Positions 42,656-53,245 of a DNA stretch of 64,000 bases are shown here, piece after piece. The notes below the pieces were generated by a model that was not told the DNA's origin, made no database searches, and saw only the letters and a list, made by a program, of their open reading frames with translations. A program made the translations under genes and the position numbers. The stretch is taken from NCBI GenBank assembly GCA_963920575.1, contig OY986965.1:23616829-23680828 (forward strand), given 5' to 3'. Every line of letters begins with the position of its first letter. The first letter of the stretch is position 1. The DNA comes from Narthecium ossifragum. Lineage: Eukaryota > Streptophyta > Magnoliopsida > Dioscoreales > Nartheciaceae.

Positions 42656-42902
42656 GGCGGCCAATGGGGGCAGGTGTTTGCCCTCCCAGTTCGCGAGCAG
42701 CAGGACACCGTTCAGCTGTATCAGCCGCCACTGCAGTACTATCAGCCTTTACAGTACCAGCAGCCGCTGTAGTATCAGCAGGCCACGGCAGAGCCATCCG
42801 TTCTCAGAGGTATCTTTCAGCTTTCTAGTTCCTTAGTAGATGTGCTGATAGATTCAGGGGCGTCTCACTCCTACATTGCTAGCATGTGCGTGGCATCGCT
42901 AG
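42656..42902 (+). pseudogene. Z gag-protease junction
   Basis: A glutamine/tyrosine-rich linker (QPPLQYYQPLQYQQ) with a TAG near 42769, then the protease active-site motif VLIDSGASHSYIAS at about 42843-42885. It is cut by W at 42902 and resumes at 46109. Confidence 0.75.
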
Positions 42903-45900
42903 TGTCACGCCCCGGTACAAAAAACCCATCCGGGCCGGGACATGAGGGTCCTAAATCTAAAATCAAACGGCGAGAGTCTCCCTTGTAAACAACATCACTT
43001 TTAAACCTGATGCATGATTATAATATTCACAATTCATTTAAACTATCCTATCATCAAATCATAATACAAATTAACCACTACAATACTCAATTAACTTTAA
43101 AAAGATATAATAATGATTCAAGTCCTCTAAGTACAGCAATCTCTGATCAATTTACATCAAATTGAAATACAAATACATTTCTCCTTCATATTACAATTCA
43201 TACATTCAAGGCTATACATCAATTGAATAAGATAAAGTGATGATGTCCTCGATCTCACGCGCCGCCAAGGGGAGTGTCGCCTCCAAGCCGCAACTACCTG
43301 AAAAAGAAGGAACTGCATTGACTTGTCTCGCCGATGCAGCCCAGGTAGGAGTGAGCAACAAAGCTCAGTAGGGTTCTACGCTATTCTACGTCACACTTAA
43401 GAGAGGAAAACAACAACTGTGTTGTCTCTCCGCCTGAGTCTAAGGAATGCCAAGGGTCTCATAACCCTATCGATATCCCAAGTGCTCCCGTCATGAACTT
43501 CTCTCTTGAACATGTTACCAAGATCACCCTAAGCACCAACAGGGGAACAGTACCATGCGGGATCACCCTTACCCAAAAACAAACGAAAGGAAACAAAGAC
43601 TGCGGGCTCCTGTCCAGGTACCACCTTGCCCAGTCATACCATCTCTTGCGGGGACACACATGTCAGGGAACACATCGACATCCATCCTTAGCACTTGGGC
43701 TTGGAGAAATAACACGATTTCTAAACCTCAACAACATTATTCCAGTCCGACTACTTAATAATCCTCGAATAATATCAAACATAATCATTGATGACAATCA
43801 CGTCCTAATCCTCGACTACCCCAAACCCCGGTCCTAGGGCTAGATCCGGGCTACCCGAGAACCCCGGATCAATGATCGAATCCATCGCCTACCACCTAGC
43901 CTTAATGCTTCTAATGCAAGCAAATACATGCAATGCCCAAGCGCACAGAGATACAGAAATATAAGCATGCAACAGTATGACATACAGAATACAAGGCTAG
44001 GCATAGCCTACGGCTCGGCAAGGGGTAAACATGCATAAAGCAGATAAAGGCCTAAACCACAATAATCCAATATTATAACGGCGCCCACGGGCCGTAAACA
44101 AGCAACAACATCTTCAATCAAAATTTTGGCATTACGACGACGTCCGCAGCCGTCAACCGTAATTTCTACAACGGGGGCACAACCCGAGGCACAACCCCGG
44201 CCACGCAATCACAACAACAACAATAAATATAGTGTATACAATCTATGGCACACCTTCGGCCCGTTCAATTATCTAAACATCCCAAGGGCATAACTCCCTT
44301 GGTTTAACCACGAAGCGGTAAAGGGCATACTGTCAGCCCATTTATTCTACGCAATTAAATACACACATAAATCTAACAAGATTAACATTAATTGCGAGGA
44401 AAGATAATATTTGCATGATTGAAACCTAAAGCTACACATGCTTAAAACTCGGCATAAATCCTTCATAATTACCCTAGAATTCATATACATGATATCTAAC
44501 CACCTTAGCAATCTACTACGAGAAGACCAAAGCAAATAGATCAAGAAAAACTCCAGTTTCGGCCAAAAACCCAAGCTTTTATCAAAGATTCAGGTTCGTC
44601 GCAGATCAGGGAACAATTCATAATAAGTCGTACGAAAATCTAAAAATTATGAAATAAGCGTCAATTGAAAGTAGATTCGATGATCTACAACTTTGATCTG
44701 GATAATCAAACGAGATCATGCACGTACTAGCCCAGATCTGAGCTAGAACAGCTCAGCTCGTAGAAAAACTGTGCTTCGGTAAAATCCGGGAAAAACTTCC
44801 AAAAATCCTGATAAAACCCACATCAATTCACATGAAGCTTCAATCAATTACTAAGCATGCATCAAGGGACTAATTAGAACATAGGAATCCACTAACAAGC
44901 TAATTCCTGGATTTCTACATTAAACCCTAGTTAGAGGCGATGAAATCTTATCAATTCGACGTCCAAACGACGTCGAATTGGAAATCAAACTTGGGAAAAT
45001 GTATATTAGCATATTAGGAACTTGCAGCCCAAGAATTGGATTAATCTAATGGCTAATCTTCCCGGAATTCACTATTCAATTCACTAATTTCGGTCTCGTC
45101 GCAGATCCGAAGCAAAATCACCATAAATCGTAGAAAACTCCAAAAATTATGAAATCAGCGGCAATAGAAAGTAGATCCGAAGATCTACAACTCTCATCTT
45201 GATGATCAAACAAGATCATGCACGTACGAGCCACGATCTGAGCTAGAACAGCTCAGCTCACAGAAAAACAGAGCTTTGATTAAATCCGGGAAAAACATGT
45301 ATAAATCCAGCTTAAATCCGAGATAAAATCCTACCAAGCTTAGATCAGTTGCTAAGCATGCTTAGAGGGACTAATTAGCACAAAGAAACAATAGATCAAA
45401 CAATCAAACCCTAGATCTAGCTCAACCCAAGGATCAAGGTAGAAACCCCACCTTAAACGCTAATCCAAGAATCATCCTTGCCAATCCGCCATCCCACGTC
45501 GCCGCCAGGGGTCCTCCCACGTCCGCTGCCGTCGCCGGAGAACGAAGAGACAACCATGGGAGAGAGAGAAAGGGAAGGGGAAGGAGAAGGGGGACCGTCG
45601 CCGCCGCTTCTGGTCGTCGGGGAAGATGGCCGGAGAAGGAGGAAGCCGGCGCGGGGGAAGAAAGGGAAGGAGGAGGGGTAAGGGTCGGACACGAGATGGC
45701 AGGGAAGAGAGAGGGAAAAGAAAAGAAAAAAGGAAAATAAAGAAAGGGAGAGAGAATAGAGGGTTAAGCTACTTAAGTGGCTGAACCAACCTAGTTTAGT
45801 CAGTTTAATCGGACCGAGTCCAGTTAAACTCCAAATTGCGATGTATCTTCGCAATCCCGTCCGGATCTGTCGATCCCGAACACTCCTACTGGATCTATTC

Positions 45901-46103
45901 AATCACGTACATCAATCAAGGCTGTGTGTGCACTACGCGGGTGTGAAACCGACCACCAAGGTGCAATTTACCAAATTTCCCTTGGGGTCCAAAACAGCGA
46001 TGCGATCAACCGATCGCAACCCAAGGCCAACCGGGCCAACACCAACCAAGCAAAGCCCTCGACCTAACGCGGTCGGACTGGGTTGGAGAAACGGGTCCTC
46101 ACA
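42903..46103 (-). mobile_element. Solo LTR W in the Z protease
   Basis: The plus strand starts TGTCACGCCCCGGTAC and ends GGGTCCTCACA; 3201 bp with target duplication GCTAG (42898-42902 and 46104-46108). It is the reverse complement of a chromovirus LTR (TGTGAGGACCC...GGGGCGTGACA). No internal sequence remains, so it arose by LTR-LTR recombination. It contains a duplicated segment of about 500 bp (44590 and 45090). Confidence 0.9.
44585..45480. repeat. Approx. 500-bp diverged duplication inside W
   Basis: The blocks TCGTCGCAGATC, AGTAGATYCGAWGATCTACAAC, AGATCATGCACGTAC and GAGCTAGAACAGCTCAGCTC occur in the same order starting near 44595 and again near 45097. Confidence 0.8.
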
Positions 46104-46108
46104 GCTAG

Positions 46109-49100
46109 GGTTAGAGACGAGTCGGCTAGAGGTGGCACAGTCTGTAGACTCACCGATCGGTGTGGCAGTCAGGGTAGACTGGGTTTGCCGATCGTGTTCG
46201 TTGGTGGTTGGAGGCCTCCGGGTCTGTCTAGACATGCGGGTACAAGACATGACCGGCTTTGACGTGATAATCGGTATGGATTGGTTGGCAGCATACTGAG
46301 CCGTCATCGACTGTGGTCGCCAGAGGGTGGTCGCTTGGACACCCGACGGGACACGGTTTGTGTTGTTGGGGGATCGGTTCTCCACCGATTCCTTTGCTTG
46401 TGGTGTGGGGAGGCGTGGTAGCGAGCTCTCAGCCTTGTTGGCCAGCCTGTCACTGTCCGGTTCTGAGGGAGTGCAGCAGAGCAGTTTTCCCAGGATCGTG
46501 TGCGACTACACCGACGTGTTTCCTGAGGTGTTGCCAGGACTTCCACCGCCCAGAGAGGTCGATTTTGAGATGGACCTAGTACCAGGTACCGCACCGATCT
46601 CTCCCAGCTTTCAGGATGGCACCAGCAGAGCAGAGTGAGTTGAGGACCCAGCTAGATGAGCTTACCAGTAGAGGTTTCATCCGTCCCAGCATGTCTCCCT
46701 AGGGGGCGCCAGTGTTGTTCGCAAAGAAGAAGGATGGTACCCTTCAACTTTGCATAGACTACAGGCGGTTCAACAGGGTGACGGTGAAGAACAGGTATCC
46801 GATGCCGAGGATCAACGACTTGTTTGACCAGCTGCGAGGATCTTCAGTGTTCTCGAAGATCGATCTCCGCACCGGCTACCACCAGTTGAGGGTTCGGGAT
46901 TGCGACATCCCGAAGACGGCTTTTCGGACTCGGTATGGGCTGTACGAGTTCATGGTGATGCTGTTTAGGCTGACGAACGCACCAGCATCATTCATGGATC
47001 TCATGCAGAGGATCTTCCGGCCTTTCCTAGAGGAGTTCGTGGTGGTTTTCGTCGACGACATCCTTATCTACTCTCGGTCAGAGGCGGAGCACGAGCGACA
47101 CTTGGCGATAGTGTTGCATCTATTTCGGGAGCATCGGCTTTATGCCAAGGCTTCCAAGTGTGAGTTCTGGCTTGCACAGGTGGGATTCCTTGGACACGTG
47201 GTGTCAGCAGCAGGGATCTCGGTTGACCCGGCCAAGGTCGAGGCAGTGGTATAGTGGCAGCGACCGAGGACAGTGTTCGAGGTCCGCAGTTTCCTGGGAC
47301 CGAGTACAGGCGGCTCGTGCGGGACTTCTCCAGAGTCACCGGACCGTTGACCAGACTGACACAGAAGGTCATCCCGTTCATGTGGGATGATGCTTGTGAG
47401 CGAGCCTTCGTAGAGCTGAGGACCAGGTTGACCAGTGCACCGGTGTTAATCGTCCTCGAGCGAGGTGTTGGTTACAGTGTCTACTGCGACGCCAGCGTTG
47501 AGGGTTTGGGGTGTGTCCTCATGCAGGAGGGCCACGTAGTTTCCTATGGTTCTCATCAGCTGAAGAACCATGAGAAGAACTACCCAACTCACGACTTGGA
47601 GCTAGCAGCGGTGGTCTTCACCCTGAAGATCTAGCGTCACTACCTCTATGGCGAGAAGTTCTCTGTCTTTTCGGACCATAAGAGCTAGAGGCACGTTTTC
47701 ACCCAACGTGACCTCAACCTGAGGCAGCGACGCTGGATGGAGCTACTGGAGGACTACGACTTTGAGTTGCATTACCATCATGCTAAGGCAAACGTCACAG
47801 ACGCGCTGAGCAGGCAGGTGAGAGAGACCAGAGCAGCAATTGCAGGGTTGTCAGCGCGGCAGTGGCAGGCTCTAGAGACGGCGAGCCAGTTGGGGCTCGA
47901 GTTTGAGGATTGGGGATCCAGCAGCTTTCTCTACGCAGTACAGAGTATGCCAGCAGTCTTAGCCAGAATGTTAGAGGCACAACACAGTGACCCAGAGCTC
48001 GAGGAGTTACGAACATCGACGGGCATGGAGGGCGCAGACGGGGACCGGACAGTATCGTCAGACGGAGGGCTACGGTTCTGAGGCAGAGTAGCAGTTCCAG
48101 CAGATCCGGTTCTTCGAGACGACGTCCTGCGAGAGTTCTACCACTCTCGCTTTGTAGTTCATCCCGGCGGCACCAAGATGTACCAGGATCTTCGGCGACA
48201 GTTCTGGTGGCGCGGGATGAAGAGGGCAGTGACGGAGTTCGTATCGCACTGCCTTACCTGTCAGAAGGTCAAGGCAGAGCACCAGCGGACTCCAGGGTTA
48301 CTTCAGCCGCTTCCACTAGCTGAGTGGAAGTGGGAGCACATCACGATGGACTTCATGACCGGGCTACTGAGATCTCCTAGGGGGAATGACGCGATTTGGG
48401 TCATCGTTGATCGATTGACCAAATCGGCGTACTTCCTGTCTATGCGGACGACAGACTCGACTGACAGGTTGGGCAGCTTGTATGTCAGAGAGGTAGTTAG
48501 ACTACACGGGGTTCCAGTGTCGATAGTGTCAGACCGCGACCCCAGGTTCACTACCATGTTTTGGCGGGGCTTTCAGGAGGTAGTTGGCACACTTTTGACG
48601 TTTAGTACGGCGTTTCATCTGCAGACAGACGGGCAGTCAGAGCGGACGATCCAGATCTTGAAGGACATGCTGAGAGCATGTATCCTCGACGCCGAAGGCA
48701 GCTGGGAGGAGCATGTTCCCTTGGTGGAGTTGGCCTACAACAACAGCTACCAGTCCAGTCTTGGAGTAGCACCTTTCTAAGCGTTGTACGGTAGGCCGTG
48801 TCGTTCCCCAATTTGCTGGACAGAGGTTAGTGCAGATCAGGCAGAGACTTCTGACGGCTCAGAGCCGGCAGAAGAGCTATGCAGATCAGAGGCGACGATC
48901 GCTTGAGTTCACAGTTGGCGATAGTGTGTTCTTGAGGGCAGCACCGTACAAAGGGTCTGTCAGGTTTGGCAGCGGGGGCAAGTTGGCTCCGAGGTCCGTC
49001 GGACCGTTTGAGATCCTAGAGAGGGTCGACGAGTTAGCCTACCGCTTGGACCTTCCTCAGCACATGTCAGCTGTGCACCCGACTTTTCACGTGTCGATGC

Positions 49101-49351
49101 TGAGGAAGTACCACCCTGACCCATCACATGTCATCAGAGTGGATGACATCGAGCTTGAGTCAGACGCGACGTTCGTTGAGCAGCCTGTTCGAGTACTTGA
49201 CCGGAGGGATCAGATCTTGCGGGGCAAGACGATTCCCTTGGTCAAGGTACTGTGGAGGCACAGAGGCGTCGAGGAGATGACCTGGGAGCGCGAGGTGCGC
49301 ATGCGGCAGGAGTATCCGCACTTGTTCCCTTCTCGATGTCCTGTCTTCTAG
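46109..49351 (+). pseudogene. Z pol remnant: protease end, RT, RNase H, integrase, C-terminal domain
   Basis: Protease tail (FDVIIGMDWLAAY), linker, reverse transcriptase at 46710-47250 ([20 protein letters not shown]; catalytic [11 protein letters not shown] intact), RNase H at 47390-47830 ([20 protein letters not shown]), integrase zinc and core at 48120-48780 (MDFMTGL, VSDRDP, QTDGQSERT), and the C-terminal SH3-like/chromodomain-type end at 48830-49351 (VHPTFHVSMLRKY, VLWRHRGVEEMTWERE). In-frame stops occur near 46297, 46699, 47252, 47632, 47686, 48079 and 48778, with several frameshifts. Enzymatically dead; a Tekay/Del-like chromovirus by motif order. Confidence 0.88.
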
Positions 49352-49634
49352 TGTAGCTATTTTTTTCTGTTTCCGCGCCCTACCCTTATCGAATCTCAGA
49401 ACGAGATTTCCTTTAAGGGTATTAGGATGTGAGGACCCGCCCCTCTACTTCTGTGGCTTGTCGTGGACCGCAAGGGCAATTTGATAAATTGCGCCTTTTC
49501 GGCTAGTTTCACACCCGCGGGTGCACACACTGACCATGTTTGTGTTAATATTTGGCTAGAATGGTTAGTGGGACCTGGGATCGAAAGATCTGGGCTTGGG
49601 CTTGAGTTTTAGCCCAAGTCTAGCTTTCTGCACC

Positions 49635-50345
49635 TAACGGATCAATCTTCCTAGGTAGAAGATCGATCTCTTAGTGCCAGAAAGTTAAACCCGATTTGGC
49701 AAGGAAGATCGATCTCTTCTCAAAAGAGATCGATCTCTCTTGAGTCGGTTCGTTCGTCTATAAAACGAACGAGACCTTTTGTTTTGATTTTTTTTGGAAA
49801 ATCTGAGATTTCAGCCGTGTTTTTGCTGGATTTGACTTCGTTTGAGGAAGATCTAAGGCCTAGTAGCTTGGATTGAATCTACTATTGCATAGGTAGAGAT
49901 CCTACCTACAATTTTTCGAATTTTTGGAGTTTTTTCAGTTTGATTGTGATCTTTTGCTTAGATCTGTTAAAATACATGTTTGTTTTCGATGATTTCACCG
50001 GTTTTGGACTCGTGGTTCCTTGATCTACCAGATCCCAGAATTTAGGGGGATTTGGTTGTATTTTCCAACGGTATTTCTCGCCGTCCGGTCGCCGGAGAAC
50101 CCATTTGGATCGATCTCCCTTGAGGGAAGATCGATCCTTTCTGGGGCGTCACGCCCAGCCCGAGCAGGATCGATCCCTCGGTGGGAGGAGATCGATCCTT
50201 GCCTAGGTTGAGATGGCGGGTTCCATGTCACGAAGAAGATCGATCCTTCTGGTGGAGAAGATCGATCTCCTTCGGTTGACAGGGACGAGTTTTCTCCCAA
50301 GTACTAAGAAGATCGATCTCCTTGGGAAGGGAGATCGATCTCTTA
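49635..50345. repeat. AGATCGATCT clusters of the Z 3' LTR
   Basis: About 11 palindromes in the two positions seen in the 5' LTR. One upstream copy present in the 5' LTR is missing here. Confidence 0.9.
49747..49776 (+). promoter_or_regulatory. TATA box in an inverted repeat (Z 3' LTR)
   Basis: GGTTCGTTCGT, then CTATAAA, then ACGAACGAGACC. Confidence 0.75.
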
Positions 50346-50614
50346 GTGGATGAGGGGTGTTTTCATGTGGCTTTTGCCCGCGGGGCTTTGTATGACGGTT
50401 TTCTATACTGTCTTATACCTGATACATATGTTTAAGTATGCTAGCCCTATAATAGGGGTAGTGGTGAACCAGGAGAGTGATGACTCCCGGGATGTTTAGA
50501 ATAAAAGGGCGGGTAGCTCTACAGCTTTCCCTAGCCTCGCTTGCCGGCGTGTGCCGAGGGCTTTAACTGTGATATCTGTGAGCTGTTGTTTGCGGGGCTG
50601 CTTCCCGATGCAGG

Positions 50615-53078
50615 TGTAAGGACCTAATTGTGATTTCTGGGGTTTTTCTGTAAAATTGGAGGGCTTACGTGCAATTTGGAATCTTGCGGGGGGTTTTCCG
50701 CAAGAATTCTCACCTACCCACACTTCTCGTCTCTTCTTCTCCCCGATTTTTTTCTCTCTCCTCACCTTTACCTCATTTGAACCCGGCTCGGGAGAGAGAG
50801 AGGGAGATCCGGTGAGATAGCCGGAGAAAGAAGGGAGAAAGAAGGGAGAGGGAGTGGGTGGAGGTGTGATCGCCGGCGCCGGAGAAGGAAGGGAAGAAAG
50901 GAGGAAGAGAAACCGGAAGGAGAGGTGGAGATCGCCGGAAGAAAGGCTAGATCCGGCGAGGAAACCACCGGATTTCGTCTCCTCCTTGGCTCAGGTGAGC
51001 CCCTCCCTTCTTTCCTCCTCCGATCCCCTCTTCTAATGGGTTTTTCTAGTGGGTTTTTGGGGGGTTTTCGTGGTTACCGGCGACCATCGCCGGAGAGGAA
51101 GCCGTGGACGGCTTTGGGGACCTGCCTCGGCGACTGCAGCGCCGGAGGAAGGACCCTCGTGGTCTGGGCTCTCCCTCTCCGAGCCCCGTCCGGGCATTTT
51201 TCCATGGCAGGGGGATCCTTGATCCTCCTCCCTGCCATGGATTCCGGCGAAGGTTCGGCCGGCTTTCCTCTAGCCGTGGCCGTTGATCTCCCTTGGGGAT
51301 CCGAAGTTTGGGGCAGCGAGCTAGCTCCCCACTTCGCTGTGGTGGCTGTCCGGCGGTTAAGCCTGGGTCCTGTGGACCTCCAGCGAGCTCCGGCGGAGCT
51401 TCGGCGGCCCTCCTTGGCGGAAGGGTGCGTGTCACCGGGGCTGGGTCTCATTGACGCGCCATCGGCACGGCGAAGTCCGTCGCAGCCGCGGAGCGGTCGA
51501 GTGGCAATGCCACGTCGGGAACGCCGGGGGGCTGGTCCACCTGTGGGCGAGGTTGTCGCGCGCGCCATGGTGTACGGAGCGCCGACATCTGATTTGGTTG
51601 ATCCTCGCGTTGTTTCGATCGGTTCTCCGAACTCCGCCTGTTTCTTATAGTTTCAACGGCATTTGGAGCCTTACCTGACCGCTTTCATTTTTCCTTGGCT
51701 CAGGCGATCAGGTGAGCGGCCGTCAGAGTTCGGTGCGTGACGTGGACCCCAGGACTTAGGAACTCACGTCAGCTACCTTTTGAGGTAGGAGTTACCTCTT
51801 AGGGATTTGTATAAATTATGTTGATATGCTTGCTAATGATCTGTGGTTGTGCATGTTGTGTTTCTTATGATGATATGTAATCTGTGTGACTAGTGATGTA
51901 TATGTGTGATGCTATATATATGCCATGATAATGTTATGATGTGTTGGGCTAGTTGAGCCCTGTACTTGCTTAATCATGCAATGGAATGTTATGCTAGCTT
52001 CTCCTGTATTGTATGCATATATGAGAACTTGTGAACCATTATATCTGTTTATTATTATGTATATGGTTTATGCATACATGCTAGGAAGGTCAGGCTGTCT
52101 TAGGACAGGGATTATGGTTGGGTCTAGTCAGGTCCTGTAGCTAGACTGGTCAGAGTCTACGGGATATGTCGACGAGTTGACGGATGGATTTGGATCTCCG
52201 TATGTCGATTAAGGACTTGACTTGACTTGAGGTTTTGACCTGACTTGAGGATGTGTTGGACCTATACTAGTATACTGAGGCCTGTATAGAGTCTATAGGG
52301 GTCTGGGTGAGGGTTGACGACCGGACGCGGTGCTGTGCATGTAAGACTGCCCAGACTAGCCAGAGCATACTAGGATCAGTAAACTAGGATAGATGGATGT
52401 TGTCCTATACTAGTATACTGGGGTCGGGTATAGAGTCTATAGGGGTATGGGCTAGCGTTGGCGGGCGGACGCGGTGCTGTGCATGTAAGACTTACCCATA
52501 CTAGCCAGACCATACTTGGGCAGTATAATAGGATAGGTGGGTGGACACCAGTGTCGTAGAGTGAGTCAGGTGACTCCTACTGGGCTTTCGAGCTCATGTG
52601 TGCTTGGGTTTTGTTGTGCAGGAGGTAGGCCCGAGGCCAGTACACCCCTTGGAGGTGGTGAGCAGTGACGAGGCGTCATTTTTTTGTATTTATTTGTTGA
52701 GAGTTAGTTTTGTAGTAGGTGGAGAGATTTGGGTTGTATCCCAAAGTTTGTTTTGTACCCTACTTTAACTCTCAATTTGTGTATTTGACGCCTGTTTATG
52801 TGTTGAAAATCTGGAGAATTTGTATATTGTAGCCTCGTGGCCTGATTATGTTGTAATTGGAAGATTAAACACTCCTATGTACATGAAAGAATGATAGAAT
52901 ATGTGAATGAATGAAACTATGATAAATGCTATAAATTATGATGAATTATCATAGGATGTGTATTTTCGTATCTATTGATATGTTGTTTTAGTGATCTCAC
53001 GTGCCCGTGCTCAAGGGTCATGCCCAAATTTTTGAGAAATTTGGGTTATTTTATATTAATTTGGGGCGGGGCGTGACA
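50615..53078 (+). repeat. 5' LTR of V
   Basis: 2464 bp; TGTAAGGACCTAATTGTG to GGGGCGGGGCGTGACA. Contains a tandem pair of units of about 143 bp (52261 and 52404, with CCTATACTAGTATACTG). Confidence 0.93.
52261..52545. repeat. 143-bp tandem pair in the V LTR
   Basis: Two diverged units, each with CCTATACTAGTATACTG, TATAGAGTCTATAGGGGT and GGACGCGGTGCTGTGCATGT. Also in the other V LTR (59471-59755) and inverted in U (31565-31860). Confidence 0.85.
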
Positions 53079-53080
53079 GG

Positions 53081-53093
53081 TTGGTATCAGAGC
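53081..53093 (+). other. Primer-binding site of V (tRNA-iMet)
   Basis: TTGGTATCAGAGC, two bases after the LTR. Confidence 0.92.
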
Positions 53094-53245
53094 CTAGGCT
53101 GTAGGTCCTAGGGAGAGACTGGGTGGTTGAAAACATAGATGTATAGATGGGCTAGATTGAGTCCTTAGATGCATCATTGCATTTTTAATTGTTGATTTGC
53201 TCAGTTTTTGGATAACCCTAGATATAACTTAATCTCTTTACGCAG

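Larger units (their letters stand above)
49438..50614 (+). repeat. 3' LTR of Z, left part
   Basis: Begins TGTGAGGACCCGCCCC after a purine-rich stretch. Carries the same palindrome clusters (49635-49740 and 50105-50345) and TATA hairpin as the 5' LTR. Interrupted by V at 50614. Confidence 0.9.

Noticed and set aside
50925..51650. 241-codon frame inside the V 5' LTR (and a 256-codon frame in the 3' LTR)
   Set aside because: The 97-bp deletion shifts the frame between LTRs, no domain is present, and several other frames are equally open because the region is GC-rich.
38044..53093. tRNA genes suggested by TGGTATCAGAGC and similar words
   Set aside because: Only 12-18 bp complementary to tRNA 3' ends at LTR edges; these are primer-binding sites.
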